A stretch of DNA of 64,000 bases from NCBI GenBank assembly GCA_025716815.1, contig JAIXMN010000018.1, positions 744,001-808,000 on the forward strand. Direction: 5' to 3'. Position numbers and translations under genes: made by a program. Shown here piece by piece: positions 58,190 to 64,000 of this stretch (its first letter is position 1; each line of letters opens with the position of its first letter). This stretch comes from Dichotomocladium elegans (Eukaryota > Mucoromycota > Mucoromycetes > Mucorales > Lichtheimiaceae). The notes below the pieces were generated by a model that was given only the letters and a program-made list of their open reading frames with translations, was not told the DNA's origin and searched no databases.

Positions 58190-61100
58190 ATCTCCAAAAA
58201 AAATACAACAAGCGAGCGAGATAAAAAAGAAGCAGTCGAAGGGTCCGTGTATGTGCGTGTGCTTTGTATACAAGTGTCTTCTTGAGAAAGTCAAAAAGAA
58301 GAAAAGGTGCGAAAAAATAGGACGTATGGTGCAGTTGGATAATCTTAAAAAGCAATTGTGTACCTGAGATCTAATTTGGGATTGAGAACAGTCGTGGTTG
58401 GTGAGGTGTCAAATCCACTCAAAGGTACACACTCACGCTCACACGCAAAACATCTCAGTCCGTCGTTTCCTTCCCAATGCATACAGAACATATCGTCGTT
58501 ATGTTACACAAACCCCGACGTTTGTTTTTCTTTTATTATCATCGCTTTTTCATCCAAGAAATTATCCTTCTCGCTATCTGTTCTGGATACGAAATTTTCA
58601 AGGGTTTTATAGGTCTCCTAATCAGTTGGATGTTATCGCTGTGTCGTGAACTCAAATAAGAAAAGAAATAGTCCAGGCTAATCAGACTCATTGTCCGTTT
58701 CGCTTTATTCTTCTCATCTTAGCTGCATCTTTTTTTTCTACAAATACCATCGCATCATCACCTGATGTAGATCCTGCTCTTCGGTTTGTAACTCAGTAAC
58801 CTTAGAAGGCGGTCTCTAAAGAACCCAACATGTCAGTTAAAGCCACCGAGACTGCATTGCACCTATAAAATCTAAAGCAAAGTTGTCAATACAAACTCTA
58901 ATATGCGTTATGCTATTATATTCTCCTGTACCGAAGGATACGACTCTGAGAGCTTTGCTTCGATGCCTACGTCAAGAAAGAAAGAAAAGACGTGTATAGC
59001 ACTCGCACGCACTACTCAGAGGCCGCCGGTCCGAAGTCAGCCCACACAAAAAAAAATCATTTCGCTTCTCTCCCTTCTCTTTAGCTCTTGTTCTCCCTCA
59101 AACCTTCTTCCTGGTTCCCCTACCCAATTTGAAGCTGATAACCATTGCCAAAACAAGCGCAGAGGTTTGATTGCTCAAACTACGGATACTCCGTTCTTAT
59201 GAAAGGCAATCAAGAAGTGTGGGGTCACGTGCGCAGTTCACAAATGTTATTGAATCAGGATGAGGTAATGGGAAGGTTAAGCACCTTCAATTGACTGTGT
59301 ACCACAATGCGACTTATTTGTACACCGCATGCGCACAACAGACTTTTTGTGTATGCCCGCAGTCCAGCATGTGACCAGAATAAAATAACAAGGCGAACTC
59401 ATTACAATAGCTAATGTTACAGCAACAATGTTGTTTATATTGTATTCTTCTTCTGCATTTTCCACGACTGTGTTGCTGACACTTCCCTTGTTGAACTGCT
59501 GTTGTACGTCCGACATAACTATCCGGAATGCGCCGGATGAATCAACCCGGGCGAGGCGGCAGCAATATTGAAAACCCTTTTCTTGTACAACAGCCCCAAT
59601 GTGACCAATGTTTCTTTTGACACCAGCCATCTAGCATTTGTGACAGCATATACATAGAGTAACATGGGCAAAAATTATCATCATCAGCACCCATCCACAA
59701 AGAAACAAACACAGAATCATCGCCTTTTCTCCATGCGTCCTAAGTTTCCATCGCTGTATCAATCAAAACATATTAATGCCGACCCTCATGATATACTATG
59801 TCCTCCTTTCGCAATGTTGGTGACGAACTGGAGCTGATTATAGAACTTGCCATATGTAGCACAAAATCATAGTTTCGTTCTAAATGATGCAAAGAGAAGG
59901 AGTGGAAGAAATACAGCGCGCCTCAGTATTATTACAGGAAAGGACCATGTACTTGCACAACATACTGCGCTTTTTGCACCCCATCCTTTTTACTGAGGAT
60001 AGGTCTTACAGAAGCCAATTTTCGCTTTTCTAGAATTTACGAATATATCGCTCTTTAGCATATTTCGTATTTCCTACTAACCTCTTGCATGCAAAAAGGG
60101 AACGAATGAGTTCAAACTTTTGAGAATCACATTAACTAAATGACACAGCGTCAGTCACTTACCTATGTCGCTGATTTTCTCGCGTTGTCGATAGGATTTT
60201 CGATTCTAAAAGTAATCCGAGACAATTTTATTATGCATATTTAACAAACGAGAGGAAAAAATGACCTGATTTTACACTTACGCCTCTAGATACGAGGGTG
60301 CGCAAGACAAATGATGTAGGAGAGGCTGTTGTGCCAAAAATGGTATAAATTACTGAAGATCCTGTAGATGAAGGTCATATTTAGAGGTATGCTATTGTAG
60401 CAGGTGAAGAGTTCCCCCGGCGATTATATACACAAAGAATGCATGTGTAAATCCCGACGTTGCTATCGGCATGGTATATATCTGCGATAGATGACATACC
60501 ACGTTAGCTTCAGGTACAACAGTAGCCCAAGTGCGATAGCATTAATATTCAAGTTGGAGTAGAGTTATCAGTATTTCTGCTGATTTGTTCATCTCTAGGT
60601 GAAAATAATTGGCATCGGTTCCCGAGCGGTAGCTAACTACTTATCTATTCGCTGCACCTGCATATGTTGTCATGTTTGTTGATGATATATATACTTTACT
60701 TTAGTAGACCGAAATTGCAAGAGGTTGGCATATCGATAGGTAAAAAAGACTTTACATCAATGGATTGAGACCTATCGATCAGCAGAGAATATATGTCCGC
60801 CTCCATAACTTTGAAGGTACCACACATCGACCTTCCAAGGTGTGGAGGTCTGCTCCGAAACGACCATGCTTCTTCGAGTGCATCAGCAATGGTGGAAATT
60901 ATCGCTGTGTTCATGGTCGTTTCAATATGCCTGAACATACGCCTTGCGGACTTTTCCGATCTTGTACGCTTTGGTATCATGTCTATTGCTTTGGTTCAGG
61001 TGTGCGAAGCCATTCACTAGCTGTAGATTTTTTGTGTAAGTTCTTCTCTGAAACTTACTGGAACAATACCATCTCTCCAAGAGTTCGGGATAATCTATTG

Positions 61101-63897
61101 TTATTTTGAAATTTGCCGCCATAGTAAACGTATAAGGACTCTCATCTCCGCACAGATACCGGAGCATTTTGGATGGTCATCCCTTATGGTCACTCGTCTT
61201 CACCAAGCCGGCGGACTATTACACAATTGATAGACATGAGAGAACTTGCAGTCCGGAGCAGACCAATTTCCGATCACGAATGTAGTTTAATAATCTATAT
61301 CCTTTGATGCATTCCGGTGCTGATTTGCGTTTTGCTGCTGTTGATACATCAGCTTGTATGGGTGAAGCAATGCGCTATTCTGGTGCAGTGCGACGAAGAA
61401 AAAATGATTCACTGCATTAGCGAATAATAGAACCGTGAAATCCAAATGGTCGAACCACATCAATGCTTTAAGTTTGTCATGCATCCATCCATCCGGCTTA
61501 TAAGTCTATAGATCTGAGTAGCCTTATTTAGTACGCTTATGTGTACGGATGGACGCATGGCCCACACCAATATACCATGCGAAATGGCTTACCTTCTCTG
61601 CCGATGGTCGTCGTCAGAGCTCCTCCATAACTACTTCTGTCCTCTCAGTTTGGGAAATAACTTTTACTTGTCAATGCTTTGGTTTGGAGATGCGGTGACA
61701 CGATCTGAAGCACATTTACGTAGAAGATTAGCACGGCATGTACGTATCATTTTGTAAGCGCTCCGTTTAAATGTACACTTTTATATGCTATGTATGTTGC
61801 TATTTAAGCTGACATTTCCAGAAAGAACCATTGTAACTGTGTAAGAGTGGCGGCGGTTACGCCGCATAGCGCTGTGTATGTATCACGCGAAAATCGAACG
61901 CAACAGATGTGCTAAAATATTCGAGCTTAAAAATTAAGCCTTGTCTGGGGATATGGACAAATTGTATCCGTGTTCTTCTCATTCCGAGTACTTAGGGCTT
62001 CACTACAAAGGATATGTGCCACAGCAAAGAAATCACTACTCAAGATGTACTACAGTGTAAGGCCATCCAATGTCAGAACAAGCCCTGATAAATGAATTTC
62101 TTCTGAAATGTCGTCGCTCGCAGAAACCTCCCAGAAGCACGATCTGATGGAGTTTCTCCGCCAAATCACGACAATAAGATAATTCTACCCGAGATCTTTA
62201 GTACTTCAAAGCTAAAGGGCTTTCCTTTCTAGTCCCACAATGTAACGAAGTGAGCAATTTAATACTTTTATAATGTCAATTTTTCCATGATCACAGTAGG
62301 TAAGCTCTGAGGCGACTCGAAACGCGACAAAGGAAGCAATTGATTTCGGCTATCCAAGCTTGTTCGATAAGCGCCATACGGTCAACGAAGTCTTCCTTGC
62401 ATAGTGTACTGTCAAGGGAAGTGTGCTCATGCTGAGCGCTATGACCAATAAGGATTCACTAATATTGCTTCCTTGACTCGGGCTGTCCCGAGCATATGCG
62501 AAACTTGTATGTGGGTAGCATGGAATTGGGGTTTTGGCCTTTCACCATTTTTGTGGATGACTCTTGCACCGCTGTACTTATGTCGTAGGAAGAAAGGCGA
62601 CTTATTGGGCCAGACCACAATGCTACACTTTTCCATTATTCAGCGGGAAAGTTCTGCCAATGCAAAGAGTAAGGACCAAAAAACGCTCGTCGAATAAAAA
62701 ATGAGAGCTGGTGCCTATCTCAACCTGGTAATAGCTTTGAGCGCCCAGTTCGCTGTTTGATCATTATTAATGAATGCAGGTACAATGGTGTGAGCTGTTG
62801 GCGAAGGATCACCAATTTCTCTCCTTGCCGCCTTGGCCCGTGGCGACTAAATCGTCAGTATCTTTTCCTTTTATTTTGGCGATGTTCGTCGCATGGCAGA
62901 ATGATCCTCCAAAATGGTTGGGGAAAAGGAGAAGAAACATTCGACGCGGACTTACCGTCAATATTTCATGCGACTATTTGCGCAGCACAATGGCCTTGTC
63001 TGTTCCCCTTTCTTCGTCCTATTTCTGTTCACGTTTTCGAATCTGAAGCTGATCATTGCGCCTTCAACTCTTTTACATGCTTAGACCTTCATGTGCTGCC
63101 AGCCGCTCTGTCTGCCAATAAAATTCTCCATGGCTACACTGACAAGTCAGACCAGCCACGGATATTTGATTGGTCAATGCCAACAACACCGTACGAAAAA
63201 ATATTTCTTTTGTCATATCCTCCTCCATCCGGGGCTTTATTTTCAAGAATAAAAAATACCATGCGAATGGGTCAGAGATTTCGTAAGCGAATCAACCGGG
63301 TCCATGTCAAATCCTATGGAGATGTGCATGTGGTGATAACCATAACGGATCAATAGATATTTGTCTTATCTGATCTCGTAGCTTTGATTTGGGGAAAATG
63401 CTGCATGTACCTGAAGTCTGTTTCAGAGTTAACCCATAGACCAAAAGCGGTGATTTGTTTTTACTTTGGAACATTCCCAAATATTATGCCCTAGACTTGA
63501 ACAGGGCCAAACAGGCTTCCGAGATTAATAATCAGGAACAAATACATTGACACAATGATCACGCAATCCTGTCAAGATTGGCTAAGAATGCTCGACAGTC
63601 GAAGCCCCATGTTTGTCATTTATTTTTCCTTTCCCTACCTCCCCAAACAAGGCATGTATGGGAAGAGGAGAAGAATGTTTGGATTATTCAGCAAGCAGAA
63701 TATGATTGGTTAGAGTGTGTGATAATTTCTAATCCTTTTGGTGTAGCTTTTGTAATGGATGAATGAATGATGCTATCCTATCGGTCTTTCAATTCCCTGA
63801 TTTGTATTTAAAGCGCTGTTTCTTTGTTCCTTTTTTTTTTTCTGGTTTCTTCACCGCACCGCCTTTTCTTTTCCTTCGGCATACATCAACAGCAAAC
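58190..63897. other. Gene-poor region, about 5.7 kb
   Basis: No gene is firmly supported. The 5' part is the kinase upstream region (CA repeats near 58425-58450). AT-rich, unstructured sequence continues through about 62.7 kb with many short frames on both strands. One longer frame at 62757-63356 is listed separately. The region may be decayed mobile DNA but no transposase or reverse transcriptase was recognised. Confidence 0.45.
62757..63356 (+). CDS. Unrecognised open frame, 199 codons
   Basis: The longest frame in the gene-poor 3' region. It starts at a Met in the track but the actual start and any introns are unknown. Composition is mixed: a Cys/Trp-rich first half, then residues such as YEKIFLLSYPPPSGALF and a basic end. 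No family was recognised. It may be a relic of a mobile element or a chance frame. Confidence 0.2.
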   Translation: MIIINECRYNGVSCWRRITNFSPCRLGPWRLNRQYLFLLFWRCSSHGRMILQNGWGKGEETFDADLPSIFHATICAAQWPCLFPFLRPISVHVFESEADHCAFNSFTCLDLHVLPAALSANKILHGYTDKSDQPRIFDWSMPTTPYEKIFLLSYPPPSGALFSRIKNTMRMGQRFRKRINRVHVKSYGDVHVVITITDQ

Positions 63898-64000
63898 ATG
63901 ACCTTCTCTGAGCACGTTGACAGTGATTTCGGATCGCGCGCCATCCACGTTGGCCTTGAAGCTGATGCCAACACTGGTGCCGTGATCCCTCCCATTTCCT
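63898..64000 (+). CDS. Cystathionine gamma-lyase-type enzyme, 5' part
   Basis: The first 34 codons from an ATG at 63898; the gene runs off the window. The start MTFSEHVDSDFGSRAIHVGL followed by TGAVIPPIS matches the N-terminus of Cys/Met-metabolism PLP enzymes, best cystathionine gamma-lyase (Cys3), which splits cystathionine to cysteine, ammonia and 2-oxobutanoate. Cystathionine gamma-synthase or an O-acetylhomoserine sulphhydrylase cannot be fully excluded from so short a part. The upstream stretch is CT-rich (63826-63877), as in other genes here. Confidence 0.8.
   Translation, partial: MTFSEHVDSDFGSRAIHVGLEADANTGAVIPPIS

Overview
This window is nuclear DNA of a filamentous fungus. Nearly every recognisable gene is split by short GT-AG introns (about 50-140 nt), CT-rich tracts precede many start codons, and the gene set is eukaryotic: PDR-type ABC transporter, ENA-type P-type ATPase, Trm5, Fis1, Zn2Cys6 regulator, cytosolic GlnRS, CorA channel, Ste20-type kinase. 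The intron density (11 exons in the Trm5 gene), the decayed Tc1/mariner relics and the protein families suggest an early-diverging mould, most likely Mucoromycota (Mucorales-like). That placement is inference; no rRNA or other marker is present to settle it.

Layout. 1-3.2 kb: gene-poor, with one tentative small gene. 3.2-14.1 kb: a Tag1/DUF3712-like vacuolar membrane protein (+), a Ser-rich single-pass membrane protein (+), an Mpo1/DUF962 dioxygenase (-), pirin (+), a small unidentified protein (-) and an F-box protein (-). 14.1-16.9 kb: gene-poor. 16.9-21.6 kb: full-length PDR ABC transporter (+). 22-25.9 kb: a mariner fragment, a 102-aa protein (+), a zinc-finger-like protein (-) and a secreted aspartic protease (-). 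26.3-29.5 kb: a lactate-dehydrogenase-fold protein lacking catalytic residues (+), convergent with malic enzyme (-). 29.9-32.6 kb: a RING-H2 ubiquitin ligase (-) divergent from Fis1 (+). 33.1-34.8 kb: a decayed Tc1/mariner element. 35.7-45.2 kb: a low-complexity protein (-), a small coiled-coil protein with a GC-AG intron (+), a PPIL3-type cyclophilin (-), Trm5 (+) and a Zn2Cys6 regulator (+). 45.6-49.0 kb: ENA-type Na+/K+ P-type ATPase (-). 50.9-53.5 kb: GlnRS (+). 54.5-58.2 kb: CorA/Alr-type Mg2+ channel (-) and a Ste20/GCK-type kinase (-). 58.2-63.9 kb: gene-poor. The window ends in the first 34 codons of a cystathionine gamma-lyase-type gene (+).

The genes are mostly independent housekeeping, transport and signalling genes, not a cluster with a shared job. 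Loose themes are ion and drug transport (ENA, CorA, PDR), mitochondrial and vacuolar membrane biology (Fis1, Tag1-like), RNA and translation (Trm5, GlnRS, PPIL3) and pyruvate/malate metabolism (LDH-fold protein beside malic enzyme).

I did not find a convincing new multi-gene system. The most interesting items are the LDH-fold probable pseudoenzyme, the ATG-only first coding exon in the cyclophilin, a GC-AG intron, a RING-H2 domain completed by an 11-codon last exon, TA microsatellites lying in introns of five genes, and several small conserved-looking proteins I cannot name. Exon boundaries were derived by hand from splice signals and reading-frame continuity; none was checked against transcripts.
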